DNA of 33,213 nt from Psychromonas sp. SP041 (GCF_000470315.2 NZ_CBRF02000046.1:1-33213); one strand, 5' to 3'; counted from the stretch's first letter, positions 17,304 to 28,237 are shown. The notes: generated from the letters alone by a model not told the origin. Program-made: numbers and translations.

Positions 17304-19142
17304 TCATTCTATCGCTTTTAGCTTATCAATTTCAGCTTGCTTATCAGCTTCTATTTTAGCTTGTTTGGCTTTTTCAGCTACTGCTAATCTTTCCACTTCT
17401 GCTTTCTTCTCGGCTTCTATTCTAGCTTCTTTTTCAAGCTCAATAGCTTCAAGCCTATCAATCTCAGCTTGTTTATCTGCTTTTATTTTAGCCTGCTTAG
17501 CTTTTTCAGCCGCCGCTAATCTTTCTGCCTCTGCTTTCTTCTCGGCTTCTATTCTAGCTTGTGCTTCAAGCTCAATAGCAGCCAGCCTATCTATTTCAGC
17601 TTGTTTATCAGCTTCTATTTTAGCCTGCTTTTCCTCTTCTATAGCAGCCAGCCTATCAATCTCTGCTTGTTTTTCTGCTTCTAATTGAGCCTGTTTAGCT
17701 TCTTCAATAGCGGCAAGTCTATCGATCTCTGCTTGTTTTTCTGCTTCGATTTTAAGCGCTTTTTGTTGCTCTTGATCATGCCACGTTAGGGTTTTTAGAT
17801 ACTCTCTAATATTATCAACATAATGCTTCGCTTCACGCCCACGAGCATAACCATAACGTGTTTTTGTATACCATTTACGCTGGTGCAATAAAGGTAAGTT
17901 TTCTTTTACATCAGCCCACGAATCTGGATTTTGCTTTTTCATGGTTGTAATTCGTCGAACATCAAGCAAGTGGCCTAAACCAATATTATAAGAGGCTAGA
18001 GCAAACCAGATCCTTTCATCTTCTGGGATACTTTCTGGCAATCTTTTAATGAGTTGTGAAAGGTATTTTGCCCCTCCTTGAATACTCTGCTCTGGATCTA
18101 AGCGATTTTTAACGTTAACAAATTTCGCGGTATCACGCGTTAACATCATCATTCCTCGAACACCAGTAGGGGAGCGAGCTTTAGGGTCCCAATGAGATTC
18201 TTGGTAACTGACAGATGCAAGTAATAACCACGGTACTTCTGGCGTGGCATATTTTTTAAATAGGTTTTCGTATTTAGGTAACCTATTGTCGATTCTTTTT
18301 AAGAAAGTACGTGTATCGACATAATCAAAGTCGCCAATGTGTCCAAAATACTTTTCTTCAATTTTTGCTATGGTGCCTGATTTGTATTGGTTACCCATGA
18401 ATTCAATCATTGCAGAATAGAGTGAATCATCTTGTTCTTTACGTATCAACCAAGCCACAGGTTGCTTTTCATAGATAGTGAATGCTTCTGCTAGTGACGG
18501 GTAATAGCGTTGTTTTTGAGCCAACGTTGTACTATCAACAATGGCATATTCAATCTCTTTTTCAGCTATTTTTTGCAATAAAGATTCTTGATCTTCATTG
18601 TCTAATACATTGATAACAAGGTCTGGGTACTCATCTATTGATTCATTAATATTTTCTTCGTGGCTACTGCTTTTTAAAACATTGATAGGTGCATCAATAT
18701 CTGACATGTCACGAGGTCTATAAGTCCCTTTATGGTAAACCAGTTTTTGAGAGAGGTAATAATAAGGGGGAGAACTACGGTACTTTTCAGCGCGTTTAGG
18801 CGTTAATGTTAACCCCGCGCCTGCGAAGTCAATGTCATTGTTTTCTAATGCTGTAAATAATTCATCTAGGTTATCAAATTCTTTAATTACTAATTCTAAT
18901 TTCAAGTAAGTAGCAAACTTCTTGCCTAATTCATAATCTAGGCCGCTGTAATTATCTCCATCATAACTATAAGTTAATGAACTATTCATCGTCCCCATAA
19001 TTAATGTTTGGCGTGTTTGCATTTCTTCTAAGTGAGTTGTATGTATAAATGGATTACATGCACTTAGTAAATAAACTAATGCACTAGTAAGAAATAATTT
19101 TAATTTGACCGCGATACAGGAAAGAAAAACAGGTTTATTCAT
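17304..19142 (-). CDS. mltF: Membrane-bound lytic murein transglycosylase F with long repeat tail
   Basis: Two domains fit MltF: an N-terminal SBP_bac_3-like solute-binding module (about 45-265) and a C-terminal SLT lysozyme-like domain (about 285-450) with catalytic Glu in SYQESHWDP (E315 from this ATG). It cleaves peptidoglycan to 1,6-anhydromuropeptides at the periplasmic side of the outer membrane. The signal peptide ends in a lipobox-like LLSAC (C29), suggesting lipidation. I chose the ATG at 19142; a TTG seven codons upstream is in frame, and neither has a clear ribosome site. The last 148 residues are an Ala/Glu/Lys-rich helix of 22-residue repeats, making the protein about 100 residues longer than E. 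coli MltF (518). It is divergent from purL. Confidence 0.92.
   Translation of the reverse strand: MNKPVFLSCIAVKLKLFLTSALVYLLSACNPFIHTTHLEEMQTRQTLIMGTMNSSLTYSYDGDNYSGLDYELGKKFATYLKLELVIKEFDNLDELFTALENNDIDFAGAGLTLTPKRAEKYRSSPPYYYLSQKLVYHKGTYRPRDMSDIDAPINVLKSSSHEENINESIDEYPDLVINVLDNEDQESLLQKIAEKEIEYAIVDSTTLAQKQRYYPSLAEAFTIYEKQPVAWLIRKEQDDSLYSAMIEFMGNQYKSGTIAKIEEKYFGHIGDFDYVDTRTFLKRIDNRLPKYENLFKKYATPEVPWLLLASVSYQESHWDPKARSPTGVRGMMMLTRDTAKFVNVKNRLDPEQSIQGGAKYLSQLIKRLPESIPEDERIWFALASYNIGLGHLLDVRRITTMKKQNPDSWADVKENLPLLHQRKWYTKTRYGYARGREAKHYVDNIREYLKTLTWHDQEQQKALKIEAEKQAEIDRLAAIEEAKQAQLEAEKQAEIDRLAAIEEEKQAKIEADKQAEIDRLAAIELEAQARIEAEKKAEAERLAAAEKAKQAKIKADKQAEIDRLEAIELEKEARIEAEKKAEVERLAVAEKAKQAKIEADKQAEIDKLKAIE
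17307..17750 (-). repeat. 66-bp in-frame tandem repeats in mltF
   Basis: Six full 66-bp units and one partial unit encode 22-residue repeats with cores AEKQAEIDRLAAIE and AEKKAEAERLA. The later units approach an A/B alternation with 132-bp period. Unit changes keep frame. Confidence 0.9.
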
Positions 19143-19257
19143 AAGCAAATTGTGCCAATCCAATGAGTAGAGTTGGTAGATTATCTAATAAACGATTTAA
19201 ATATCCATTTATTTACCAATTAAGGGGGTTATTTATCATAGACTATAGAGTGTTTCT

Positions 19258-19287
19258 ATTTAATAAAAAATGCTTTTCTTTTATAAT
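19258..19287 (+). promoter_or_regulatory. Weak candidate promoter for purL
   Basis: A perfect TATAAT (19282-19287) lies 49 nt before the purL ATG, with TTTAAT 17 bp upstream as a poor -35. I see no PurR-type palindrome in the divergent mltF-purL gap. Confidence 0.35.
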
Positions 19288-19336
19288 ATTGAGCTAAACC
19301 CAAGTTCATTTATTTATCCAACGAGAGTAATAACCT

Positions 19337-22300
19337 ATGGAAATTTTGCGAGGGGCACCTGCCTTATCGACATTTCGAGTTAATCAGTTGTTGAAAAACT
19401 GTGAAGCGTTAGATTTACCTGTGACAAGTATATATGCAGAATTTATGCATGCTGCAGATTTATCTGATTCTTTAAATGACCAAGAGTTAGCTGTATTACA
19501 AAAGCTATTAACTTATGGACCGAAGATAGCAGAGCATGACCCAGTAGGTATACTCCTCTTTGTCACGCCACGCCCTGGCACTATTTCGCCTTGGTCATCA
19601 AAAGCAACGGACATTGCTAAAAACTGTGGTTTAACCAAAGTAAAACGCTTAGAACGCGGCATTGCTTATTATGTTGAAACTTCAACAGAATTAAACGCAG
19701 ACCAAATTAAAACATTAACTGGTTTATTGCATGACCGAATGATGGAAGTGGTATTAACATCGTTAGATGATGCTGCAACATTATTTGTGCAAGGTAAGCC
19801 TGGTGAAATGACCAGCGTCGATGTCTTAGGACAAGGGCGCAGTGCATTAGAAGTTGCCAATGTGAGTTTAGGTTTAGCATTAGCGACTGATGAAATAGAT
19901 TACTTAGTTGAAAACTTTATCAAGTTAGGTCGTAACCCTAACGATATTGAGTTAATGATGTTTGCACAGGCAAACTCAGAGCATTGTCGTCATAAAATAT
20001 TCAATGCTGATTGGACAATCGATGGCCAAAAACAGCCTAAATCATTGTTCAAAATGATTCGTAACACACATGAATTACATCCTGAACATGTTTTATCTGC
20101 CTACAGCGATAATGCGGCTGTTATGGAAGGTTATAAAGCAGGGCGTTTCTTCCCAAGTGTTGATGATCGTGAATTTGGTTACCACCATGAAGATATTGAT
20201 ATCTTGATGAAAGTAGAAACACATAACCATCCAACCGCTATTTCACCTTTCCCAGGCGCAGCAACAGGTTCTGGTGGTGAGATTCGTGATGAAGGCGCAA
20301 CAGGTATTGGTTCTAAACCAAAAGCGGGTTTAGTGGGTTTCTCTGTGTCTAACTTACGAATTCCAAGTTTTGAACAGCCGTGGGAAACAGATTTTGGTAA
20401 ACCAAGCCGTATCGTTTCTGCGTTAGATATTATGCTTGAGGCGCCTTTAGGTGGTGCTGCATTCAATAATGAATTTGGTCGTCCAAATATTCTTGGTTAC
20501 TTCCGTACTTATGAAGAGCAAGTAGAAAGTCATAACGGGTCTGAAATCCGTGGTTATCATAAACCAATTATGTTGGCTGGTGGTTTAGGTAATATTCGCC
20601 GTGAACATGTTCAGAAAAAAGAGATCCCAGTCGGTGCTAAGTTAATCGTGCTAGGTGGGCCTGCAATGAACATCGGTCTAGGGGGTGGTGCTGCATCATC
20701 AATGGACTCAGGTGCTTCATCAGAAGATTTAGATTTTGCTTCAGTACAGCGTGAAAACCCGGAAATGGAACGTCGTTGTCAGGAAGTGATCGACCGTTGT
20801 TGGCAGATGGGTGAAGATAACCCAATCCAATTTATTCACGATGTGGGTGCGGGTGGCTTATCAAACGCAATGCCTGAACTTGTGAATGATGGCGGACGTG
20901 GTGGTATCTTCGATTTACGTGCTATTCCAAATGATGAAAAAAGCATGGCACCGCACGAGATTTGGTGTAACGAATCTCAAGAACGTTACGTCATGGCGGT
21001 TAAACCTGAAAACCTAGCGACTTTCGAAGCTATTTGTAAGCGTGAACGTGCATTGTATGCAGTGATCGGTGAAGCAACGGAAGAAATGCATTTAACACTT
21101 AATGATACTGAGTTTGATAACAAACCAATCGATATGCCATTAGAAGTGTTATTAGGCAAAGCCCCTAAAATGCATCGCGATGTAAAAACACAAACAGCAA
21201 CAGGTAAAGCATTAGACTTATCTGGTGCAACTGTTAAAGAAGCCGCTGAACGTTTATTACGTCTTCCTTCTATCGCTGAAAAAACATTCCTTATTACTAT
21301 TGGTGACCGTACTGTTACTGGTTTAGTCGCTCGTGACCAAATGGTCGGCCCTTGGCAAGTGCCTGTTGCCGATTGTGCAGTAACTGCAGCAAGTTATGAT
21401 ACGTACTTCGGTGAGTCAATGGCACTAGGTGAACGTACGCCTGTTGCATTACTTAACTTTGGTGCTTCTGCTCGTTTGGCTGTGGCTGAATCAATTACTA
21501 ATATCGCTTGTTCTGATATTGGTGATTTCAAACGTATTAAACTATCTGCTAACTGGATGTCTGCAACAGGTCATCCGGGTGAAGATGCTGGTTTGTATGA
21601 AGCAGTTAAAGCTGTTGGTGAAGAGTTATGTCCTGAATTAGAGCTAACTATCCCAGTGGGTAAAGATTCAATGTCAATGAAGACGCGTTGGCAGGAAGAA
21701 GACGGTAGCGAGAAAGAAGTTATCTCTCCATTGTCTTTGATTATTACTGCGTTTGGTGCGGTTCGTGATATTCGTAATACGGTAACACCACAATTACGCA
21801 CTGACCAAGGCGAAACTGATTTAATCTTAATTGACCTTGGTAATGGTAAGAATCGTTTAGGCGGTTCATCACTTGCGCAAGTTTATAAGCAGTTAGGTCA
21901 AACTACACCTGATTTAGATAATCCTGAATTATTAAAAGGGTTCTTTAATGCCGTACAAACGCTAGTTGCAGATAAGAAATTATTAGCTTATCACGATAGA
22001 AGTGACGGTGGTTTATTCTCAACAATCACTGAAATGGCTTTTGCTGGGCACTGTGGTGTAACTGTTAAACTTGACCAAGTAGGTAGCGATGATTTTGCTG
22101 CTTTATACTCGGAAGAGTTAGGGGCTGTTATTCAAGTTAAACGTGAAGATAAAGAAGCGGTATTAAACACCCTTGCTGGACACGGCTTATCATCAAGCTC
22201 ATTAGTGATTGGTTCATTAAATCAGTCTGACCAAATCGAATTTATGCGTGATGGAAAAGAAGTGTTAGCTGCTAAGCGTGCTGAGTTCCGTGGTATTTGG

Positions 22301-23233
22301 GCTGAAACAACACTTAAAATGCAATCGCTACGTGATAACTCTGAATGTGCACAACAAGAGTTTGATCTTAAATTAGATGATAAAGATCCTGGTCTATCAA
22401 CTAAATTAACGTTTGATATTAATGAGGATGTTGCTGCTCCTTATATTGCTAAAGGTGTTCAACCTCGCATGGCTATTCTGCGCGAACAAGGCGTTAACTC
22501 TCAACAAGAGATGGCAGCTGCCTTTAATCGTGCTGGTTTCTCTGCGATTGACGTTCACATGAGTGATGTTTTATCGGGTGATGTTCAATTAGAAGACTTT
22601 GCAGGTCTAGTAGCTTGTGGTGGTTTCTCTTACGGTGACGTATTAGGTGCTGGTGAAGGTTGGGCTAAATCAATCTTGTTTAATGAACAAGCTCGTAACC
22701 AATTCCAAACGTTCTTTGAGCGTGAAAATTCATTTGCTTTAGGTGTTTGTAATGGTTGTCAAATGCTATCAAACCTGAATGAGTTAATTCCAGGTTCAGA
22801 CTTATGGCCGCGTTTTGTACGCAATAATTCTGAACGTTTTGAAGCACGTTTTAGTTTGGTTGAAGTACAAAAGTCTAACTCATTATTCTTAAATGATATG
22901 GCGGGTTCACACATGCCAATTGCTGTTTCTCATGGTGAGGGTCGTGTAGAAGTGAAGGATAGCTCACATCTTGCAGCTATTGAAGCAAGTGGATCTATTG
23001 CATTACGCTTTATTGATAACTATGGTGACCATACTCAAGCTTACCCTGCTAATCCAAATGGTTCGCCAAATGGTATTACAGGTCTTACTTCGAAAGATGG
23101 CCGTGTCACAATCATGATGCCTCATCCGGAGCGAGTCTTCAGAACGGTTGCTAACTCTTGGCACCCTGATGAATGGAAAGAAGATAGTCCATGGATGCGA
23201 ATGTTTAGAAACGTTCGTAAACAGCTAGGTTAG
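19337..23233 (+). CDS. purL: Phosphoribosylformylglycinamidine synthase
   Basis: The 1298-residue single-chain FGAM synthase catalyses the fourth step of purine synthesis, from FGAR, glutamine and ATP to FGAM. It has an N-terminal PurS-like region, two PurM-like AIRS halves with ATP site ([12 protein letters not shown] segment [19 protein letters not shown] near 295-315) and a C-terminal glutamine amidotransferase with nucleophile C1138 (GVCNGCQ), H1263 and E1265 (PHPER). Numbering is offset by three from the E. coli enzyme. Length is full. A palindromic terminator follows 18 nt after the stop. Confidence 0.97.
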   Translation: MEILRGAPALSTFRVNQLLKNCEALDLPVTSIYAEFMHAADLSDSLNDQELAVLQKLLTYGPKIAEHDPVGILLFVTPRPGTISPWSSKATDIAKNCGLTKVKRLERGIAYYVETSTELNADQIKTLTGLLHDRMMEVVLTSLDDAATLFVQGKPGEMTSVDVLGQGRSALEVANVSLGLALATDEIDYLVENFIKLGRNPNDIELMMFAQANSEHCRHKIFNADWTIDGQKQPKSLFKMIRNTHELHPEHVLSAYSDNAAVMEGYKAGRFFPSVDDREFGYHHEDIDILMKVETHNHPTAISPFPGAATGSGGEIRDEGATGIGSKPKAGLVGFSVSNLRIPSFEQPWETDFGKPSRIVSALDIMLEAPLGGAAFNNEFGRPNILGYFRTYEEQVESHNGSEIRGYHKPIMLAGGLGNIRREHVQKKEIPVGAKLIVLGGPAMNIGLGGGAASSMDSGASSEDLDFASVQRENPEMERRCQEVIDRCWQMGEDNPIQFIHDVGAGGLSNAMPELVNDGGRGGIFDLRAIPNDEKSMAPHEIWCNESQERYVMAVKPENLATFEAICKRERALYAVIGEATEEMHLTLNDTEFDNKPIDMPLEVLLGKAPKMHRDVKTQTATGKALDLSGATVKEAAERLLRLPSIAEKTFLITIGDRTVTGLVARDQMVGPWQVPVADCAVTAASYDTYFGESMALGERTPVALLNFGASARLAVAESITNIACSDIGDFKRIKLSANWMSATGHPGEDAGLYEAVKAVGEELCPELELTIPVGKDSMSMKTRWQEEDGSEKEVISPLSLIITAFGAVRDIRNTVTPQLRTDQGETDLILIDLGNGKNRLGGSSLAQVYKQLGQTTPDLDNPELLKGFFNAVQTLVADKKLLAYHDRSDGGLFSTITEMAFAGHCGVTVKLDQVGSDDFAALYSEELGAVIQVKREDKEAVLNTLAGHGLSSSSLVIGSLNQSDQIEFMRDGKEVLAAKRAEFRGIWAETTLKMQSLRDNSECAQQEFDLKLDDKDPGLSTKLTFDINEDVAAPYIAKGVQPRMAILREQGVNSQQEMAAAFNRAGFSAIDVHMSDVLSGDVQLEDFAGLVACGGFSYGDVLGAGEGWAKSILFNEQARNQFQTFFERENSFALGVCNGCQMLSNLNELIPGSDLWPRFVRNNSERFEARFSLVEVQKSNSLFLNDMAGSHMPIAVSHGEGRVEVKDSSHLAAIEASGSIALRFIDNYGDHTQAYPANPNGSPNGITGLTSKDGRVTIMMPHPERVFRTVANSWHPDEWKEDSPWMRMFRNVRKQLG

Positions 23234-23244
23234 ATAATAGCAAT

Positions 23245-23275
23245 AAAAAAAGGGAGCTTAAGCTCCCTTTTTTTA
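23245..23275. terminator. Bidirectional intrinsic terminator after purL
   Basis: GGGAGCTTAAGCTCCC (23252-23267) is a perfect palindrome flanked by A7 on the left and T7 on the right, so it can terminate on either strand. It follows the purL stop directly and separates it from the PAS-GGDEF-EAL gene. Confidence 0.92.
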
Positions 23276-23337
23276 TCTTTTTAGGTTACATTAAGTATTT
23301 GATTTTAATATAATAAATTTATTTCAATTTAAGGTGA

Positions 23338-26049
23338 ATGGTATTGTTAAGTATAGTTAAAAAGGTGTTATATATAGGCGACAATATTAAATTAGTTGAA
23401 GCCTTATTACCCATTAATTCTACTACTGCTAATGATGTTAGTGTTGTTCATTACGTTTGTGTGAATGAACTTGAAAAAATTATTAGTGAAGATAACTATC
23501 ATTACTTTATTTGTGATCGCCCAGTTTTAAATGCGGTTAAAAAACGTATCACAGAAAAATTTCCAGATATGCACTGTCTTTATTTAACTGACCAAGAGCC
23601 TCGTCTTGATGGCGTTAGTATTCCATCTCCTGCTATGACAGCGGGTATCTCAGATGAAGTTAAATCTGCTTTAGACTGTATTAGCATTCCTCTTTATTAT
23701 AAAGATTTGCAAGGTTTCATTATTTATTGCAATACCTATTTCTCTCAAATATTTGGTTTATTGCCAGATGATTTAATAGGGCAACCTTTAGATAAAGTAT
23801 TACCAGATGGGATTGTTGATAAAGTTAAAAAATCAACATTAAGAATGGTCAACGATGATCATCAAGTTCGTTTACTTGAATTTGAAATGCGTGACGTTAC
23901 GGGCATTAAGCGTGAGTTTTTAATTCGCGAAGAAGCTACTGATGATAGCGATCATCAAATCGGCATGTTATTTGATTCCTCAGAAATGAATGCCGCGAAG
24001 GCAACGATAGAAAAAGAGCGTGTTATGTTACGCGCAACGGCAAACCTTTCTTCAGACCTTATTTTCTTTAAAGATTTAGAAAGTCGTTTTATTGGCTGTA
24101 ATAAACAGTTTGAAGAGTTTGTTGGTGGCCCTGAAGCCGATATTATTGGCAAAAAAGATGACCAATTATTTGAATTAAATCAAGCCAAGATGTGTCAGGC
24201 GCAAGACTCTCAAGTAATTGAAAACAATGAAGTATACGTAAATAACGAATACCTTACGTATAACAATGGTGAAAAGCATTATATCTTTATGCAAAAAGTG
24301 CCGCTGAAAGATAAAGACGGTAAAGTCCAAGGCTTGATTGCTATCGGGCGAGATATCACTGAAAAAAGCATTATCAAAAAACAGCTTAAATTAGCTAATG
24401 CAGTATTTGAAAATAGTCGAGACGCTATCTTAGTGACTGATAATGCAGGGGTTGTTATTACCGCTAACGATGCTTGTTTCGATATTGCTGGTTATGCTAA
24501 ATCGGAACTCCTAAATCATAATATTGCTTCATTTGCTTACGGTGGCGATTACCGTCGTTTATTTGTTAATATTGAGCTTGCGTTAAAGAGTAAAGGTAAA
24601 TGGCAAGGCGATGTTAATTTCTATACCAAAAAAGGTGACCTTGGTTATTTTTGGCTAGAGGTTTATCAAATTAAAGACAGTGAAACAGAAATAGATAATC
24701 GTGTTTATTCGTTTACTGATTTAACTCAAAATAAATACAATGAAGAAAAAATTCAGTATTTATCTAAGCATGATTCTTTAACGGGATTAAATAATCGAAT
24801 CGCTTTATTTAATCATTTAGAAACGGCTATTGCGCGTTCTAATCATAAGCAAATACCAATGGGGATTTTGTTTATAGAGATTAAAGGTATTAAAGCGATT
24901 AATGAACGCCATGGTCATAACCAAGGTGATTTAGTCTTTAGAGGGGTTGCAAAACGTCTTAAACAATCTGCTTCAGACAAAGATTTCATTGCTCGTATTG
25001 GTGATGACCAGTTCGTATTAGTGATTGATGAGTTCGACAACGAACAAGTTATTGCTTTAATTGCACGACAAATAGCACAACAGTTTTCTGAAACAATGAC
25101 TATCGAAGGCGTTGCTGTTGATTTATCACTTTCTATCGGGATTAGCATTTGTCCTGATGATGGTATGGATGCCGATATGATTTTATCTAATGCTGAAACG
25201 GCAATGTTACGCAGTAAGCGAGATAAAAGTAGTGCTTATCACTTTTATACTAACGAATTAACGGTTCATTCTACTCATCAATTGGCCCGAGAAAACGAAT
25301 TAAAGTTAGCGCTTATTGAAGACCAATTTGAGGTTTATTATCAGCCTCAATATGACCTTAATAAACGCCAGATTGTCGCTATTGAATGTATATTAAGGTG
25401 GCATCATCCTGAGCAAGGTCTGTTATTACCTGAACGATTCCTAATGCTTGCAGAACAATCTGGTGTGTTAATTGAGTTAGGTATTAAAATGTTTACTCAA
25501 GCTGCTAAGCAAGCCGTAAAATGGCATGCTTCAGGCATTAATTTTGGACGGATTGCACTGCCTTTATCTAAGTTAGAGTTATCGCAATTATCATTAATTG
25601 GTTCTATCCAAAAAGTTTTATTAGATACCGGCGCTAAAGCTAATTGGTTTGAGTTTGAAATTGAAGAAAGCTTATTCCGTAATGATCTCTATAGAGTTCA
25701 AGAGAATTTATTTAACCTAAGCCGATTAGGCATTGCGCTTACTGTTGAAGGGTTTGGTGCTGAGCGTTCTGTTTTATACTCCATTGATAAACTCAATATT
25801 GATAAATTCAAAATATCAAAACACTTTATCCAAGGTGTACCTGGATTTTTAGCTGGAGAAGCCATGCTTAAATCAGTCTTCGTGTTGGCAAAATCTCTGG
25901 GGATTGATGTGGTAGGCGAAGCAATTGAAAATGACCCTTGCCTAGTTAACAATGATAAAACATTAACTGCTGATAAATGGAATAGCCAAAAAGATGTGAT
26001 GACAGCGACGGAAGCTACTTTTTATCTTAGGTGTAACAAACGAAAATAA
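23338..26049 (+). CDS. PAS-PAS-PAS-GGDEF-EAL protein with degenerate catalytic sites
   Basis: The 903-residue soluble protein starts with a receiver-like region (1-110; KVLYIGDN, then YHYFICDRP), then three PAS domains (about 113-215, 235-345 and 355-470), a GGDEF domain (about 478-650) and an EAL domain (about 655-890). GGDEF reads GDDQF (555-559) and its metal-binding segment is FIEIKGIK, so the catalytic Glu and a metal Asp are replaced. EAL reads ECIL (683-686), the metal Asn region is IALPLS, the DDFG motif is VEGFG (803-807), KID is KIS, and the usual final GYxxSKP is missing. Both activities are probably lost, leaving a sensor or scaffold that may bind GTP or c-di-GMP. AAGGTGA precedes the ATG. 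Its target is unknown. Confidence 0.88.
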   Translation: MVLLSIVKKVLYIGDNIKLVEALLPINSTTANDVSVVHYVCVNELEKIISEDNYHYFICDRPVLNAVKKRITEKFPDMHCLYLTDQEPRLDGVSIPSPAMTAGISDEVKSALDCISIPLYYKDLQGFIIYCNTYFSQIFGLLPDDLIGQPLDKVLPDGIVDKVKKSTLRMVNDDHQVRLLEFEMRDVTGIKREFLIREEATDDSDHQIGMLFDSSEMNAAKATIEKERVMLRATANLSSDLIFFKDLESRFIGCNKQFEEFVGGPEADIIGKKDDQLFELNQAKMCQAQDSQVIENNEVYVNNEYLTYNNGEKHYIFMQKVPLKDKDGKVQGLIAIGRDITEKSIIKKQLKLANAVFENSRDAILVTDNAGVVITANDACFDIAGYAKSELLNHNIASFAYGGDYRRLFVNIELALKSKGKWQGDVNFYTKKGDLGYFWLEVYQIKDSETEIDNRVYSFTDLTQNKYNEEKIQYLSKHDSLTGLNNRIALFNHLETAIARSNHKQIPMGILFIEIKGIKAINERHGHNQGDLVFRGVAKRLKQSASDKDFIARIGDDQFVLVIDEFDNEQVIALIARQIAQQFSETMTIEGVAVDLSLSIGISICPDDGMDADMILSNAETAMLRSKRDKSSAYHFYTNELTVHSTHQLARENELKLALIEDQFEVYYQPQYDLNKRQIVAIECILRWHHPEQGLLLPERFLMLAEQSGVLIELGIKMFTQAAKQAVKWHASGINFGRIALPLSKLELSQLSLIGSIQKVLLDTGAKANWFEFEIEESLFRNDLYRVQENLFNLSRLGIALTVEGFGAERSVLYSIDKLNIDKFKISKHFIQGVPGFLAGEAMLKSVFVLAKSLGIDVVGEAIENDPCLVNNDKTLTADKWNSQKDVMTATEATFYLRCNKRK

Positions 26050-26428
26050 TCACTTCTTACTTATATTATCCCTTTTATATTTTTTACTGGTATTTAGCAG
26101 ATACTCGATACCAGTAAAAATAAAGACCATTATATTCTTTTATACTCACTTTTAGTCTGTCCAACTTGCTTTAATTCTTATACAAAAATACTGATTATAT
26201 CAATCACACTAATTAACTGATCTATTTTCCTTGTTAAAATAATTTATTTATTCGTTGTAAACTTCGTCAAGAGAACAACCATTAAAGTATTAGCCTTTTT
26301 TAGTTAATTATCGACAGGCAGTTAACGAAGTTAATCTTCTAAAGGCTTCAATTTACGCCTTAAACTAAGTCATTTTTTCTGCGCAAAATTTAGATCTTTT
26401 ATTTAATGTAATTGGTATTGATATTTAA
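26050..26428. other. Gene-free 379 bp between the PAS gene and cls
   Basis: It is AT-rich, with one strong hairpin near its left end (listed separately) and no ORF. The cls promoter should be here; I cannot place it with confidence. Confidence 0.4.
26081..26120. other. 13-bp perfect stem hairpin
   Basis: TTTTTACTGGTAT (26081-26093) pairs exactly with 26108-26120 around a 14-nt loop, 31 nt after the stop of the PAS-GGDEF-EAL gene. The T run is in the 5' arm and the A run in the 3' arm, the wrong order for a classical terminator on either strand, though the stable stem may still end or protect the transcript. Confidence 0.55.
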
Positions 26429-26533
26429 ATGGATAGCTTTTCTTTCCCGATTACTTTATTAATAGCATCTTTGTTAATAGCATTTTTATTTAGCAGTCTT
26501 TCACTGCTCGTTTTATTTTTTATTAGGAAGTTC

Positions 26534-28012
26534 ATGGAACACGTTAGTTTTAATATGAATTGGTTAGAAAGCGAAATATATATCGCGGCTTCAGCGACAT
26601 TGTATTTTGGCTTATTAACGTTAATGACAGTAAGGGTCGTGTTAAAACGAAAACCAATCGGCGTCTCACTGGCCTGGCTATTTCTTATGTTTGCAGTGCC
26701 TTTAGCTGGGATGATTGGCTATTTTATTTTTGGTGAATTAAATTTAGGGGCCAAACGTAGCAAGCAGCGTAAATTACATTCAAATACATTCTTAACGTGG
26801 ATCCAAGAGCAAGCCGTGGCTTGTAAACAAAGCAAAGAGCTGATCAGTGAAAATGCACATGCAATGCAGTCCTTTGTTGAGTCTTATACGAATATGCCTA
26901 TGGTTAAAGGTAATCAGCATACTTTGTTAACCACTACCGATGATATTTTGTTAGAGCTTACAAAAGAAATTAAAAACGCTAAAAAACATTGCTATTTAAT
27001 GTTTTATATTTGTAACCAAGGCGGGTTAGTTGACCAACTATTAACGGAATTAAAATTAGCTGCAAGTAGGGGCGTTGATTGCAGGTTATTGCTTGATTCA
27101 GTAGGTAGTCACGATTTTTTCAAGTCTAAATTGCCGGTTCAATTACGAAAATCCGGCGTGAAAGTTGTTGAAGCATTACCTGTAGGTGCATTTCGCTTAT
27201 TATTTCAAAGACAAGATCTTAGGTTACATCGTAAATTAGTATGTATTGATGACCATTTTGCTTACACAGGGAGCATGAACTTAGTTGATCCGGCTTATTT
27301 TAACGTAGATAAAGGGGTAGGTGAGTGGGTTGATTTAATGGTGCGTTGTGAAGGTCCTATCGTACAACATATGCAAGGCTTATTTTTGTGGGATTGGAGT
27401 TTAGAGACTGAAGAAGACTTGTGTTTGCCACAAGCCAATAAGACGCTATTTTGTATTGCAGGTGATGAAAACTCACAACTTATTCCTTCTGGACCTGAGT
27501 TTGGCAAAGTCGGAATTCATCAAGTCCTGTTAACTGCTATTTATGAAGCTAAATATAGCTTAGTGCTTACCACACCTTACTTCGTGCCAGATGAAAGTTT
27601 ATTGACGGCGTTACAAGTGGCCGCGATGAGAGGCGTGGACGTTAAGATTATTTTACCTGCCAAAAATGATTCGGTAATGGTTAAGTATGCTTCTCGCGCA
27701 TTTTTTGAAGATCTATTAAAAGCGAATGTAGAAATTCATCAGTTTTATGGCGGCTTGTTACACAGTAAAAGTATCGTGATTGACGAGAAAATTGCGTTGA
27801 TAGGCACTGTTAATTTAGATTTACGTAGTTTTTGGCTGAACTTCGAAATGACGATGTTAATCGACAATCCAAGGTTTGCAGGGGAGTTATTAACCGCACA
27901 AATGCATTACACTTTAGCTTCCAATCAATTAACTTTGGAGAAGTGGCAGAAACGTCCTTTTTTCAAGCGTTTATTAGAAGGTTTTTTATATCTGTTTAGT
28001 CCGTTGTTATAG
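26534..28012 (+). CDS. cls: Cardiolipin synthase (ClsA type)
   Basis: This inner-membrane phospholipase-D-superfamily enzyme condenses two phosphatidylglycerols into cardiolipin and glycerol. Two N-terminal membrane helices are followed by two HKD motifs, HRKLVCIDD with TGSMNL and HSKSIVIDE with GTVNLDLRSF (about residues 232 and 410 from this start). The frame opens at an ATG at 26429, which has no ribosome site and would add a 35-residue hydrophobic segment. The ATG at 26534 has AGGA 5 nt before it and gives 492 residues, near the 486 of E. coli ClsA, so I prefer it. It stands alone on the plus strand. Confidence 0.92.
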   Translation: MEHVSFNMNWLESEIYIAASATLYFGLLTLMTVRVVLKRKPIGVSLAWLFLMFAVPLAGMIGYFIFGELNLGAKRSKQRKLHSNTFLTWIQEQAVACKQSKELISENAHAMQSFVESYTNMPMVKGNQHTLLTTTDDILLELTKEIKNAKKHCYLMFYICNQGGLVDQLLTELKLAASRGVDCRLLLDSVGSHDFFKSKLPVQLRKSGVKVVEALPVGAFRLLFQRQDLRLHRKLVCIDDHFAYTGSMNLVDPAYFNVDKGVGEWVDLMVRCEGPIVQHMQGLFLWDWSLETEEDLCLPQANKTLFCIAGDENSQLIPSGPEFGKVGIHQVLLTAIYEAKYSLVLTTPYFVPDESLLTALQVAAMRGVDVKIILPAKNDSVMVKYASRAFFEDLLKANVEIHQFYGGLLHSKSIVIDEKIALIGTVNLDLRSFWLNFEMTMLIDNPRFAGELLTAQMHYTLASNQLTLEKWQKRPFFKRLLEGFLYLFSPLL

Positions 28013-28024
28013 TTTAATTTGTGC

Positions 28025-28058
28025 GTGTGGGAAACGATAAAACCATTGAATTCCACAC
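28025..28058 (+). terminator. Possible terminator after cls
   Basis: GTGTGGGAA (28025-28033) pairs with TTCCACAC (28051-28058) with one bulged G, 13 nt after the cls stop; only ACTTTAATC follows, so the T tract is weak. Confidence 0.35.
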
Positions 28059-28210
28059 ACTTTAATCTAAATATGTAGCTGCTTAACGTTAACTTTAACC
28101 TTAACTTAAAACTATCTTGGCCTAACATTATCTTGACCTCAAACTACCTAAATTAAAACTACCTAAACTAAAAACAGCTATGTTCTCAATTAACATACGA
28201 TTTCTGTCGA

Positions 28211-28237
28211 GAGTAGGGGCGTTGAGTTACCCTACTC
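28211..28237. other. Hairpin downstream of gpmM
   Basis: GAGTAGGG (28211-28218) pairs with CCCTACTC (28230-28237) around an 11-nt loop, 65 nt past the gpmM stop on the minus strand. No T run follows, so terminator function is doubtful. Confidence 0.4.

Noticed and set aside
17269-17688. 139-codon plus-strand ORF rich in Ser and Ala
   Set aside because: It is the antisense shadow of the mltF 66-bp repeats; repeats of this length keep all frames open.
26429-26533. Longer start of cardiolipin synthase
   Set aside because: No ribosome site precedes 26429, whereas AGGA precedes the ATG at 26534 and the resulting length fits ClsA; kept only as an alternative.
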